In this document: piece after piece, positions 1-6,082 of the stretch | How the letters are laid out: every line of letters begins with the position of its first letter | Position numbering within the stretch: position 1 is the stretch's first letter | Source: JAAYCI01 sp964370195 | GTDB lineage: Bacteria; Bacillota; Clostridia; Oscillospirales; Ruminococcaceae | DNA: 7,040 nucleotides | Direction of reading: 5' to 3' | Assembly: GCA_964370195.1 (NCBI GenBank) | Contig: CAYJIH010000062.1 | Span: 1-7,040, forward strand | Program-made: the position numbers and the translations under genes | Notes under the pieces: model-generated | Told to the model about the DNA's origin: nothing | The model's database searches: none | What the model saw: only the letters and a program-made list of their open reading frames with translations

Positions 1-7
1 TGCCCCT

Positions 8-23
8 GCTTTTCTCGAAAAGC
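8..23. repeat. Perfect inverted repeat, 7-bp arms, 2-base loop
   Basis: Arms GCTTTTC (8-14) and GAAAAGC (17-23) are perfect reverse complements separated by TC. Flanking C and G runs can lengthen the stem. Function unknown; a T-run is absent on both sides. Confidence 0.7.
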
Positions 24-32
24 GGGCGGGGT

Positions 33-49
33 TTGGGGCGGCGCCCCAA
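33..49. repeat. Perfect inverted repeat, GC-rich 7-bp arms
   Basis: Arms TTGGGGC (33-39) and GCCCCAA (43-49) flank a 3-base loop. This makes a very stable short hairpin in either RNA strand. It lies downstream of the leftward peptidase gene but lacks the T-run of an intrinsic terminator. Confidence 0.7.
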
Positions 50-100
50 GGTCTTCAGCGCGCGGGCAGCAGGCACAAAAGGCCGCCATCAAACGCCTGT

Positions 101-2131
101 TTAGGAGGCCGCTTCGTCCGATTGTTGTGAGTATGTCACATTAATTGCTTCTGTAGGAAAGCCAACGGTGTTGGCAAACACTTCGCCGTTTTCCACTGTA
201 AAATAACCTGTTTTTGAGCTTGCCGTGTTGCCTTGGCTATCTTCCATAACAAACCGCAAGGCATAGTCGCCATCGTCAAGTGGTGTTTCATAAAACGCTG
301 TATCAGCCGTCACCGTAACGGCAGTGCCCGTCCAAAACGAAAGGCCGCTGCTGTTGTCCATCGGCGCGCCCATCAATAGCGGGGTAACCACATCGCCTTC
401 TTGCAGCTGTATAAGCTCGCGGCTGGCGGCGCCACTTTCATCCGAAGGCGCTCGCAAACCTTCTATAAAAAATGTTTCTTCGTCAAAATCATACACAACT
501 TCCATGCTGTATTCTTCGTCATTCAAAAGAACAGGCACAGAATAGTAGTTGTATCGATCGTTGTAATGAGACAGCTCCATAAAACAAACAGAGCCGTCTA
601 AACTGCCCCACACACCGCGGAAGTTATCCTCAAACACGCCGGTTTCCCAGTTTGCCACAATGTCGTCGTCTAAACCCAGCAAAGCAATATAGCCTTCGTC
701 TGCGTCAAAAAAGAGCAATTCGTACCGAATGGTAGACAAAATATCCTGCGCACTTTCGCCTAAATCTAGGGTGATATAGCCTTCCTCGTTCATCGTAAGA
801 GGGGCGCCGCTCCAGCCGGCCGTGAGAACGTTTTCAAGCTCCGGCAAACTGCTGATGTCCATTTCCTCTAAATAGGCCATGCCCTCTTCGGAAACAGCAC
901 CTGTTAGGGAATATTCGTAGAAGTAGGCCATCGCCCTAGAGGGGCTTAGCTCGGCAAATGTAGCAATATCGTCTACAGTGCCACTATAGGGGTAAAAGGC
1001 TGCCAGCCCGGAAGAATTTTCGTGGTAAGCACCGCGCGTATTGTATGCCACACACGCCTGCAGTGCCTGTTGTATTTGTTCGTTTTCTTCGGGGAAAAGG
1101 TCGGCCGTTTTAGCGGCAAAATCCCCTAGGTCTACCATGTCTGTGTACCCTTGCCAGCGTGTGTTGCCACCATAATTTTCTACCTCGCGCGACACTTGCC
1201 CAATGTGGTTCACCAATGCAGGGTCGCTGGCAGCTGTTTCCAAAGCACGCCGGCCATAGGCATCGTACGCATCCAAAAGGGCGGGTACTTCGCCTAAATC
1301 GGTGACAGAAAGCGTGCACGAATCCACCGCTTCCGGCCACATTCCCGCCTCAACACCCAGCATGTAGCTATCGCAAATACGAATGGAAAGATCCAAGGGG
1401 TCGATGGAGGGCGTTTCGGCGAAGGCGCTCATCCAGCCTTCGTATTCCCAACCAACGCCCGGCTCCACATCTTCAGAGGCCACCATGTATTGGGCGATGC
1501 CCGAAAAAGTGGCCGCGGTGTCGATTGTGGCCATCAAACAGGCGTCAAAACCGATGATGTCAAGCGGTGGGTTTTCGCTGTTTTCGTCAAACACGGCAGT
1601 AAATGCCTCGTGCATTTCCGCTAAGGAAAGCGCGTCCTTTTCAAATTGGTCGTCAAACGCCGCGCCGCGCAAAGAGCCACCGCCGTGGTTCCAAATAATG
1701 GCCATCGTGCGCTTGGCCGGATACTGCTCGGCGCCAAAGCGGAGAAAATCCTCTAAGGTTTGCGCGTCGCCCATGTTTTGTATTTCTTGCTCTTCCAGCA
1801 AGGTTAGCTCTCCGTTTTCTGCCAGAAAACGCTGCGATTTTTCCGGGTCAATGTCGTCTCGATGCCAACTGTCGCTGCCACCGGTTTGAATAACCACCTT
1901 TACGTTTTGTGGTAGCGCTACAGCCAGCATTTCCTCTAAATCCGCTGTGGCGGCCCCAAAGTCGCTTTCTAAATTGCTGCCGCACAAATACCAATAAATG
2001 GCCCATTCATCCTCGGCGTGTGCAGCTGCTGCAGCTTCGCTTGGTGCGCTTTCGCTTTGCGCGGGCGCTGTGCATGCAACAAGAGAAAATAGGAACAAAG
2101 CAATAAGAACGATGGAACAAATCCTTTTCAT
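101..2131 (-). CDS. Clostripain-family (C11) cysteine peptidase, lipoprotein
   Basis: Encodes 676 residues. Residues 1-19 form a lipoprotein signal peptide ending in lipobox L-V-A-C with lipidated Cys20, followed by a Ser/Ala/Glu-rich linker to about residue 42. The protein is therefore expected on the outer face of the membrane. The C11 domain starts at about residue 43 (WAIYWYLCGSNLES). The catalytic His is His149 in IIWNHGGG and the catalytic Cys is Cys198 in GFDACLM. Asp196, two residues before the Cys, matches the S1 aspartate that gives Arg/Lys preference in characterised C11 enzymes, so cleavage after basic residues is expected. Conserved DMVDLGDFA follows at 331-339. Residues from about 420 on are not a domain I can name. 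The ATG start is supported by a GAGGGGAG ribosome site (2138-2145) six bases upstream. The gene is transcribed alone, divergently from an amino acid importer. Family assignment is strong; the physiological substrate is unknown. Confidence 0.9.
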   Translation of the reverse strand: MKRICSIVLIALFLFSLVACTAPAQSESAPSEAAAAAHAEDEWAIYWYLCGSNLESDFGAATADLEEMLAVALPQNVKVVIQTGGSDSWHRDDIDPEKSQRFLAENGELTLLEEQEIQNMGDAQTLEDFLRFGAEQYPAKRTMAIIWNHGGGSLRGAAFDDQFEKDALSLAEMHEAFTAVFDENSENPPLDIIGFDACLMATIDTAATFSGIAQYMVASEDVEPGVGWEYEGWMSAFAETPSIDPLDLSIRICDSYMLGVEAGMWPEAVDSCTLSVTDLGEVPALLDAYDAYGRRALETAASDPALVNHIGQVSREVENYGGNTRWQGYTDMVDLGDFAAKTADLFPEENEQIQQALQACVAYNTRGAYHENSSGLAAFYPYSGTVDDIATFAELSPSRAMAYFYEYSLTGAVSEEGMAYLEEMDISSLPELENVLTAGWSGAPLTMNEEGYITLDLGESAQDILSTIRYELLFFDADEGYIALLGLDDDIVANWETGVFEDNFRGVWGSLDGSVCFMELSHYNDRYNYYSVPVLLNDEEYSMEVVYDFDEETFFIEGLRAPSDESGAASRELIQLQEGDVVTPLLMGAPMDNSSGLSFWTGTAVTVTADTAFYETPLDDGDYALRFVMEDSQGNTASSKTGYFTVENGEVFANTVGFPTEAINVTYSQQSDEAAS

Positions 2132-2137
2132 AGAAAA

Positions 2138-2145
2138 CTCCCCTC
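2138..2145 (-). promoter_or_regulatory. Ribosome binding site of the C11 peptidase gene
   Basis: On the minus strand it reads GAGGGGAG, six bases before the ATG at 2131. It fixes the start that includes the complete lipoprotein signal peptide. Confidence 0.75.
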
Positions 2146-2154
2146 AATTATCAT

Positions 2155-2169
2155 GGCAAACCTTTTGCC
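2155..2169 (-). repeat. Hairpin in the 5' leader of the peptidase mRNA
   Basis: GGCAAA (2155-2160) and TTTGCC (2164-2169) are perfect arms around a 3-base loop. They sit inside the predicted leader, about ten bases upstream of the ribosome site. It could stabilise the mRNA 5' region or bind a regulator. No T-run follows, so it is not an attenuator of the classical type. Confidence 0.45.
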
Positions 2170-2219
2170 GGTGCGCTTGCTGTGCCGGTGTGCCTGCCAC
2201 TATAAAACACTATAATTGT

Positions 2220-2248
2220 ATCATATCATATATTATTTTATGTGTAAA
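2220..2248 (-). promoter_or_regulatory. Sigma-A-type promoter for the C11 peptidase gene
   Basis: Minus strand -35 TTTACA (2248-2243), 17-base spacer, and -10 TATGAT (2225-2220). Transcription would start near 2213, giving a leader of roughly 80 bases. Just downstream, TGATACAAT offers an alternative extended -10. The region is strongly AT-rich, so an exact choice between the two needs start-site mapping. Confidence 0.65.
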
Positions 2249-2272
2249 TTCGCCACCGTTTTGTGCTTCCAC

Positions 2273-2301
2273 TTGTCAAATGGTTCAAATTTTTGTATAA
2301 T
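2273..2301 (+). promoter_or_regulatory. Sigma-A-type promoter for the amino acid ABC importer operon
   Basis: -35 TTGTCA (2273-2278), 17-base spacer, and consensus -10 TATAAT (2296-2301). The predicted start is near 2308, leaving a leader of about 60 bases before the ATG at 2368. The -35 boxes of this promoter and of the divergent peptidase promoter are 24 bases apart, so one bound regulator could affect both. Confidence 0.8.
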
Positions 2302-2367
2302 TTCTGTAGTTTTGCTTTTACAATTCGTAATTTGCAATATAGTTTTTTGAAATAAAGGGAGAGTATC

Positions 2368-3315
2368 ATGAAAAAAAGTTTGAGTTTAATTTTTGCACTA
2401 ACACTTCTTGTGGCATTGGTGGCCGGCTGTGGAGGAACAGCTGACGAAAGCGCACCGGCTGCAAGCGCTGCAACATCCGGCTCGTCTGCACAAGACGGCG
2501 ACGCGGCTGCTGCTTTCACCACCGCAGAAGAAGGGGTGCTTACCATGGCCACGAATGCGTCGTTCCCTCCATACGAGTTTTATGAGGGCGAAGAAATTGT
2601 GGGCATCGACGTAGAAATTGCCCGTGCCATTGCCGAAAAACTGGGCCTAGAGCTTGTGGTTACAGATATGGAGTTCGACTCTATCATTCCGGCCATTCAA
2701 TCGGGCCGTGCGGATATTGGCATGGCCGGCATGACCGTAACACCGGAGCGTGCAGAGGAAGTGGCCTTTACAGAAAGCTATGCCACAGGCGTGCAAGCCA
2801 TCATTGTGCCGGAAGGCTCTGAAATCACATCGGCAGACGATTTGCTTGCAGGTGGCTACACCATTGGTGTGCAGCGCAACACCACAGGCGACTTATACAC
2901 CACATGGGATTTGGAAGATGAGGGCCTTGCCACCATCGACCGTTACAGCCGTGGTGCAGATGCGGTTATGGCGTTAAGCACCGGCCGTGTGGATTGTGTG
3001 GTTATTGACAACGAGCCTGCCAAAAACTTTGTGGCAAACACCGAAGGGTTGGTGCTTTTAGAAACAGAGTATGTGCAGGAAGAGTATGCAGCTGCAATGC
3101 AAATCGACAACAGCGAATTGTACGACGCTGTAAATGCTGCCCTGCAAGAGCTGATTGAAGACGGCACCACAGCTGCCATCATCGAGCAATACATCCCAAG
3201 CACAGAAGAAGCCATGGACGACTCCATGGTAGAAAGCACTGCTTCGGAAGTGTCGTCGGAAGCGGCTTCTTCTATGGCAAGCAGCTCCATGGCAGAGGAT
3301 AGCTCTGCCGCATAA
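2368..3315 (+). CDS. Polar amino acid ABC importer substrate-binding lipoprotein
   Basis: Encodes 315 residues of the family 3 extracellular solute-binding type (glutamine/cystine/arginine-binding relatives), which captures an amino acid outside the cell and delivers it to the permease. The signal peptide ends in V-A-G-C with lipidated Cys21, then a Ser/Ala/Asp-rich linker runs to about residue 54. The ligand domain begins at GVLTMATNASFPPYEF. Family landmarks are visible: GIDVEIARAIAEKLG, then the GMTVTPERAEEVAFTESY segment, whose Arg normally holds the ligand carboxylate, and VVIDNEPAKNF, whose Asp normally holds the amino group. After EQYIP at 277 comes an unusual 38-residue Ser/Ala/Glu/Met-rich tail that is not part of the fold. 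AAAGGGAGAG (2354-2363) is the ribosome site for the ATG. First gene of a three-gene importer operon. Ligand identity cannot be read from sequence alone. Confidence 0.92.
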   Translation: MKKSLSLIFALTLLVALVAGCGGTADESAPAASAATSGSSAQDGDAAAAFTTAEEGVLTMATNASFPPYEFYEGEEIVGIDVEIARAIAEKLGLELVVTDMEFDSIIPAIQSGRADIGMAGMTVTPERAEEVAFTESYATGVQAIIVPEGSEITSADDLLAGGYTIGVQRNTTGDLYTTWDLEDEGLATIDRYSRGADAVMALSTGRVDCVVIDNEPAKNFVANTEGLVLLETEYVQEEYAAAMQIDNSELYDAVNAALQELIEDGTTAAIIEQYIPSTEEAMDDSMVESTASEVSSEAASSMASSSMAEDSSAA

Positions 3316-3362
3316 GCTTGGTATATGTGCAACACCATTTCGTACTTTTTTTAACACACTGC

Positions 3363-3391
3363 AGAGAGGGGCGATATCGGCCCCTCTCTTT
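3363..3391 (+). terminator. Hairpin between binding-protein and permease genes, probably a leaky terminator
   Basis: A perfect 10-bp stem AGAGAGGGGC (3363-3372) / GCCCCTCTCT (3380-3389) has a 7-base loop. It is followed by only a short T stretch (TTTAT). Such hairpins between a binding-protein gene and its permease commonly reduce read-through or protect the upstream mRNA 3' end, making binding protein more abundant than membrane components. The weak T-run suggests partial termination or an RNA-stability role, not a full stop. No separate promoter is evident before the permease. Confidence 0.7.
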
Positions 3392-3402
3392 ATCTAAATA
3401 AA

Positions 3403-3410
3403 AAGGGGGA
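3403..3410 (+). promoter_or_regulatory. Ribosome binding site that selects the TTG start of the permease
   Basis: AAGGGGGA lies seven bases upstream of TTG at 3418. An ATG at 3411 directly abuts it but is out of frame and leads to a stop after seven codons, so spacing and frame both favour TTG. Confidence 0.75.
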
Positions 3411-3417
3411 ATGCTTC

Positions 3418-4224
3418 TTGTCTCAATCAGTTGAGGAAGCTTTTTTATCATCAGCACCCACGTGGATGCTGGACAGCCCCGAGTGGCTTTATTCATTTTT
3501 TTACGACTTTTTCAAGGCGTTCATTTACGACGACCGCTACCTGCTGATGCTAACCGGCCTTGGCAACACATTGCAACTCACGTTCTTTTCGCTCATTTTG
3601 GGCATCATTTTGGGCATTGTGGTGGCGCTGGTGCGTGTAAGCTGGGACACAACGGGTAAAACATTGCACGAGGCCAGAAAAAGTGGGGCTTCTTCGTATT
3701 TTCGTTGGTTCTTTTTGGCGCTTGCCAATGGCATATGCAAGGTGTATTTAACGGTCATTCGCGGAACACCGGTGATGATTCAAATTTTAATCATCTTTTT
3801 TGTGTTTTTAAGCAGTGCCGATAAGATGGTTGTGGGCACGCTGGCCTTTGGCATCAACTCCGGCGCTTACGTGGCAGAAATCATCCGTTCGGGCATTATG
3901 TCGGTAGACAAAGGGCAAACCGAAGCGGGCCGCAGCCTTGGTTTTGGGTATATTTCTACCATGCGGTTCATTGTGGTTCCACAAGCGTTTAAAACGGTGT
4001 TGCCTGCCTTGGCAAACGAGTTTATTGTGCTGCTGAAGGAAACGGCTGTGGCCGGCTACATTGGCATGACAGACCTTACGTATGCGGCCAACACCATTGC
4101 GGGTACCAGTTTTTCGTATTTTTACCCGTTGTTCGGTGCCGCGTTAATTTATCTTGCTATGGTTATGTTCTTCACTTGGATTGTGGGCAAGCTGGAGAGG
4201 AGGATGAGAAACAGTGAGCGCTGA
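3418..4224 (+). CDS. Polar amino acid ABC importer permease (HisM/GlnP-like)
   Basis: Encodes 268 residues, the transmembrane channel subunit that accepts ligand from the binding lipoprotein and is powered by the downstream ATPase. The N-terminal ~45 residues are amphipathic. The first membrane segment (about 47-73) starts with the family's NTLQLTFFSLILG pattern. Further helices lie near 96-131, 136-158, 185-207 and 237-257. The RGTPVMIQ segment (115-122) is typical of this family. The ATPase-contacting EAA loop is present as EAGRSLGFG (169-177) followed by IVVP (185-188). The start is TTG, chosen from the ribosome site; the next in-frame ATG is Met17 and has no ribosome site. The gene overlaps the ATPase gene by 11 bases, which implies translational coupling. 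A loop at 75-95 (SWDTTGKTLHEARKSG) between helices is somewhat longer than I would expect for the shortest family members. Confidence 0.92.
   Translation: MSQSVEEAFLSSAPTWMLDSPEWLYSFFYDFFKAFIYDDRYLLMLTGLGNTLQLTFFSLILGIILGIVVALVRVSWDTTGKTLHEARKSGASSYFRWFFLALANGICKVYLTVIRGTPVMIQILIIFFVFLSSADKMVVGTLAFGINSGAYVAEIIRSGIMSVDKGQTEAGRSLGFGYISTMRFIVVPQAFKTVLPALANEFIVLLKETAVAGYIGMTDLTYAANTIAGTSFSYFYPLFGAALIYLAMVMFFTWIVGKLERRMRNSER
4198..4203 (+). promoter_or_regulatory. Ribosome binding site for the GTG start of the ATPase
   Basis: AGGAGG within the 3' end of the permease gene lies ten bases before GTG at 4214. It supports that start over any later in-frame ATG (the first is Met14). Confidence 0.75.
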
Positions 4225-4957
4225 GGTATTGATTGAAGTAAAAGAGCTTAAAATGCACTTTAAAAACGGAACGATCCGCGCGCTTGACGGCATCAACGAA
4301 ACGGTGCGCAAGGGAGAAGTGGTGGTAATCATCGGGCCTTCCGGCTCGGGCAAATCCACATTTCTGCGTTGTCTCAACCTTTTAGAAGTGCCCACAGACG
4401 GCACGATTTATTTTGAGGGAACAAACATCACAGACCCCGCGTGCAACATCAATTTGCATCGTCAAAAAATGGGGATGGTGTTTCAGCACTTTAATTTGTT
4501 CCCCCACATGACCGTTTTACAAAATATGACGTTGGCACCAATAAAATTGCTAAAACAATCGCCAAGCGAAGCCGCCGAAAAAGCGTTGGCCTTGCTAAAG
4601 CGCGTTGGGTTGGAAGAGCGCGCCAATGCATACCCAAGCCAGCTGTCGGGCGGGCAAAAACAACGTGTGGCCATTGTGCGCGCCCTTTGTATGAACCCGG
4701 ATGTGATGCTGTTCGACGAACCTACCTCCGCTTTAGATCCGGAAATGGTGGGCGAAGTGCTGGAAGTAATTCAAACATTGGCAAAAGACGGCATGACCAT
4801 GGTGGTTGTGACGCACGAGATGGGTTTTGCCAGAGAAGTGGGCAGCCGCATTTTGTTTATGGATGAAGGAAAAGTGCTGGAAGAAGGCGATCCAAAGGCA
4901 TTTTTCGAACAGCCAAAAGAGGCACGCGCGATTGAGTTTTTATCAAAAGTGCTGTAG
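4214..4957 (+). CDS. Polar amino acid ABC importer ATP-binding protein (GlnQ-like)
   Basis: Encodes 247 residues, the usual length for this subfamily. It is the cytoplasmic ATPase that drives import with the two upstream gene products. Motifs in order: Walker A GPSGSGKST (41-49), Q-loop Gln91 in VFQHFNLFPHMT, ABC signature LSGGQ (144-148), Walker B with Asp168-Glu169 (VMLFDEPTSALDPE), and switch His201 (VVVTHEMGFA). All catalytic positions are intact. The stretch after the signature reads VAIVRAL where VAIARAL is commoner, a conservative change. The start is GTG with an AGGAGG site inside the permease gene. The 11-base overlap with the permease indicates translational coupling. The gene ends the operon just before a strong terminator. 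Amino acid importer membership is well supported by motifs and context; specificity is not. Confidence 0.95.
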   Translation: MSAEVLIEVKELKMHFKNGTIRALDGINETVRKGEVVVIIGPSGSGKSTFLRCLNLLEVPTDGTIYFEGTNITDPACNINLHRQKMGMVFQHFNLFPHMTVLQNMTLAPIKLLKQSPSEAAEKALALLKRVGLEERANAYPSQLSGGQKQRVAIVRALCMNPDVMLFDEPTSALDPEMVGEVLEVIQTLAKDGMTMVVVTHEMGFAREVGSRILFMDEGKVLEEGDPKAFFEQPKEARAIEFLSKVL

Positions 4958-4978
4958 AACCGCCGTAAAATAGAAAGG

Positions 4979-5023
4979 CCTTGCAAAACCAACGTGCTTG
5001 TTTTTGCAAGGTTTTAATTTTTT
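4979..5023 (+). terminator. Intrinsic terminator of the ABC importer operon
   Basis: Perfect 10-bp arms CCTTGCAAAA (4979-4988) and TTTTGCAAGG (5002-5011) follow the ATPase stop codon. A further CAA/TTG pairing lies inside the loop. The hairpin is followed by TTTTAATTTTTT. This is the clearest terminator in the window and isolates the operon from the tRNA gene. Confidence 0.9.
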
Positions 5024-5053
5024 GTATATCCTTGTTTTTACAGCAAAAAGTGA

Positions 5054-5082
5054 TTGACAAGAAACAAGTTCTCTATTATAAT
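5054..5082 (+). promoter_or_regulatory. Perfect consensus sigma-A promoter for tRNA-Pro
   Basis: -35 TTGACA (5054-5059), exactly 17 bases, then -10 TATAAT (5077-5082). Both hexamers match consensus completely, as expected for a strong stable-RNA promoter. The start is expected near 5089, about 20 bases before the mature tRNA. Confidence 0.9.
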
Positions 5083-5110
5083 AGATAGTGCTGAATTTAT
5101 CAGTTAATCA

Positions 5111-5186
<76 letters not shown>

Positions 5187-5189
5187 GCT

Positions 5190-5235
5190 TGACGCTGGAC
5201 CCAATTCCCTTGGGTTCAGCGTCATTCTTTCTATT
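5190..5235 (+). terminator. Terminator-like hairpin after tRNA-Pro
   Basis: 15-base arms 5190-5204 (TGACGCTGGACCCAA) and 5210-5224 (TTGGGTTCAGCGTCA) pair throughout with a single G-U, around a 5-base loop. The following tract TTCTTTCTATT is T-rich but broken by C. It begins three bases after the tRNA CCA end, so it probably ends the tRNA transcript. Some read-through into the isomerase gene is possible, because that gene has no clear promoter of its own. Confidence 0.8.
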
Positions 5236-5246
5236 ATGAGATAAAG

Positions 5247-5253
5247 AAAGGTG
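5247..5253 (+). promoter_or_regulatory. Ribosome binding site that sets the isomerase start at 5260
   Basis: AAAGGTG lies six bases before ATG 5260. The in-frame GTG at 5251 is itself part of this site and would have no well-placed ribosome site, so it is not the start. Confidence 0.75.
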
Positions 5254-5259
5254 TTTTTT

Positions 5260-5958
5260 ATGTCAAAAAAATCAATACTCTCGCTTGTGGTTCTTGTGGC
5301 TGTTTTATTTTCCTTTTCGGCTTGTAAAATTACAACAGCACCACCAAGCATTGGCCCGGATGTGCGCGGCTTTTACGATGGAAGCATTGTGCCGGAAGAC
5401 GCAGTGGATGTGACGATGGATACATCCATGGGTGAGATTGAATTGCGCTTGTTCCCAACAGAAGCGCCAAAAGCAGTGGAAAACTTTACAACGCTGGCAA
5501 GTGAAGGCTATTACGATGGGCTCACTTTTCATCGCGTTTTGAAAGATTTTATGATTCAAGGTGGTGACCCACAAGGCGACGGAACGGGTGGCGAAAGCAT
5601 GTGGGGCGAAGGGTTTGAAACGGAATTCAGTGGCAAATTGTACCACTTTTACGGCGCCATTTCTATGGCAAACTCCGGCGAAGAAAATTCGAACGGAAGC
5701 CAATTCTTTATTGTTGAGTCGAGCGAAGTGAGCGCAGAGCAAATGGACATGGTAGAGGGCTGGCCCCAAGAAGCGCTGGACCTGTATGACGAAGTGGGCG
5801 GCTCTGTGCATTTAGATGGGCAGCACCCTGTGTTTGGATACGTTACCGAGGGCATGGATGTGGTGGAAGCCATTTCTGAAGTGGAAGTGGACGAAAGCGG
5901 CATGCCAGTGGAAGAAGTGCTCATCAACAGCATCACCGTGCACGACGCTGACGCATAA
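5260..5958 (+). CDS. Cyclophilin-type peptidyl-prolyl cis-trans isomerase, lipoprotein
   Basis: Encodes 232 residues from ATG 5260. A signal peptide (KK, then a hydrophobic run) ends in S-A-C, with Cys22 the likely lipid attachment site; Phe at the -3 position makes the lipobox slightly atypical. The cyclophilin domain runs from about 50 to 230 and catalyses isomerisation of X-Pro bonds, here outside the membrane. Key positions are visible: Arg92 in FHRV (catalytic), Phe97 and Gln100 in FMIQGGDPQGDGTGG, SQFF at 147-150, and LDGQHPVFG (185-193). The Trp of human cyclophilin A just before LDG is His184 here, as in many bacterial members. Residues about 154-181 form a longer acidic loop than in minimal cyclophilins. 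The gene follows tRNA-Pro and its terminator; no good promoter of its own is visible, only a weak TTGGGT-16-TATTAT candidate (5210-5237). Confidence 0.93.
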   Translation: MSKKSILSLVVLVAVLFSFSACKITTAPPSIGPDVRGFYDGSIVPEDAVDVTMDTSMGEIELRLFPTEAPKAVENFTTLASEGYYDGLTFHRVLKDFMIQGGDPQGDGTGGESMWGEGFETEFSGKLYHFYGAISMANSGEENSNGSQFFIVESSEVSAEQMDMVEGWPQEALDLYDEVGGSVHLDGQHPVFGYVTEGMDVVEAISEVEVDESGMPVEEVLINSITVHDADA

Positions 5959-5960
5959 AC

Positions 5961-6016
5961 CACAGCGATGCCGGCTTGCCCTGTAAAACACACAGGGCAG
6001 CATTGCTTTCGCTGTG
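5961..6016 (+). repeat. Composite stem-loop in the isomerase / membrane-protein gap
   Basis: Three nested complementary segments can form one long imperfect stem. CACAGCG (5961-5967) pairs with CGCTGTG (6010-6016), ATGC (5968-5971) with GCAT (6000-6003), and TGCCCTGT (5977-5984) with ACAGGGCA (5992-5999) around a 7-base loop. No T-run follows, so it is not a classical terminator. It may protect the isomerase mRNA end or separate expression of the two genes. Confidence 0.55.
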
Positions 6017-6066
6017 CCACAGGTGGTGTGCTGCATGCCGCTTGTGGCTGCACCGCAGCGCAGAAC

Positions 6067-6074
6067 AAAAGGAG
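6067..6074 (+). promoter_or_regulatory. Ribosome binding site that sets the GTG start at 6083
   Basis: AAAAGGAG lies eight bases before GTG 6083. The in-frame GTG at 6077 is only two bases away, and the in-frame ATG at 6014 has no comparable site. Confidence 0.7.
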
Positions 6075-6082
6075 ATGTGGCC

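Larger units (their letters stand above)
1..100. other. GC-rich intergenic segment with two inverted repeats
   Basis: No gene is supported here. The stretch is visibly richer in G and C than the rest of the window. It holds one hairpin with 7-base arms at 8-14 and 17-23 (GCTTTTC/GAAAAGC), which CCC 4-6 and GGG 24-26 can extend across a bulged T. A second hairpin has arms 33-39 and 43-49 (TTGGGGC/GCCCCAA). Neither is followed by a clean T-run on either strand, so they are not typical intrinsic terminators. Just after the stop of the leftward peptidase gene, a weak stem (GCCT at 95-98 with AGGC at 80-83) is followed on the minus strand by a four-T run and could be a poor terminator. The segment may be part of a dispersed intergenic repeat (inference). 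Confidence 0.5.

Noticed and set aside
80..98. Terminator for the C11 peptidase gene
   Set aside because: Only a 4-bp stem with a four-T run is available. It is too weak to list as a terminator, though transcription must end somewhere to the left.
1383..1889. Rightward 168-codon frame opposite the C11 peptidase
   Set aside because: It lies antisense to the catalytic region of a clearly coding gene and shows Ser-rich shadow composition without family motifs.
2211..2216. Plus-strand TATAAT as a second importer promoter
   Set aside because: No acceptable -35 lies 16-18 bases upstream, and the segment is in the leader region of the divergent peptidase transcript.
2288..2302. CodY-box-like sequence over the importer -10 box
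   Set aside because: Eleven of 15 positions match the consensus AATTTTCWGAAAATT, but the central bases fail and the stretch is AT-rich, so such a match is cheap. It is not enough to call an operator.
5251..5259. GTG start adding three residues to the isomerase
   Set aside because: The GTG is part of the AAAGGTG ribosome site that serves ATG 5260 six bases later.
6014..6082. Upstream ATG that would add 23 residues to the membrane protein
   Set aside because: No ribosome site precedes it and it lies in the composite stem-loop region. GTG 6083 has a well-spaced AAAAGGAG.
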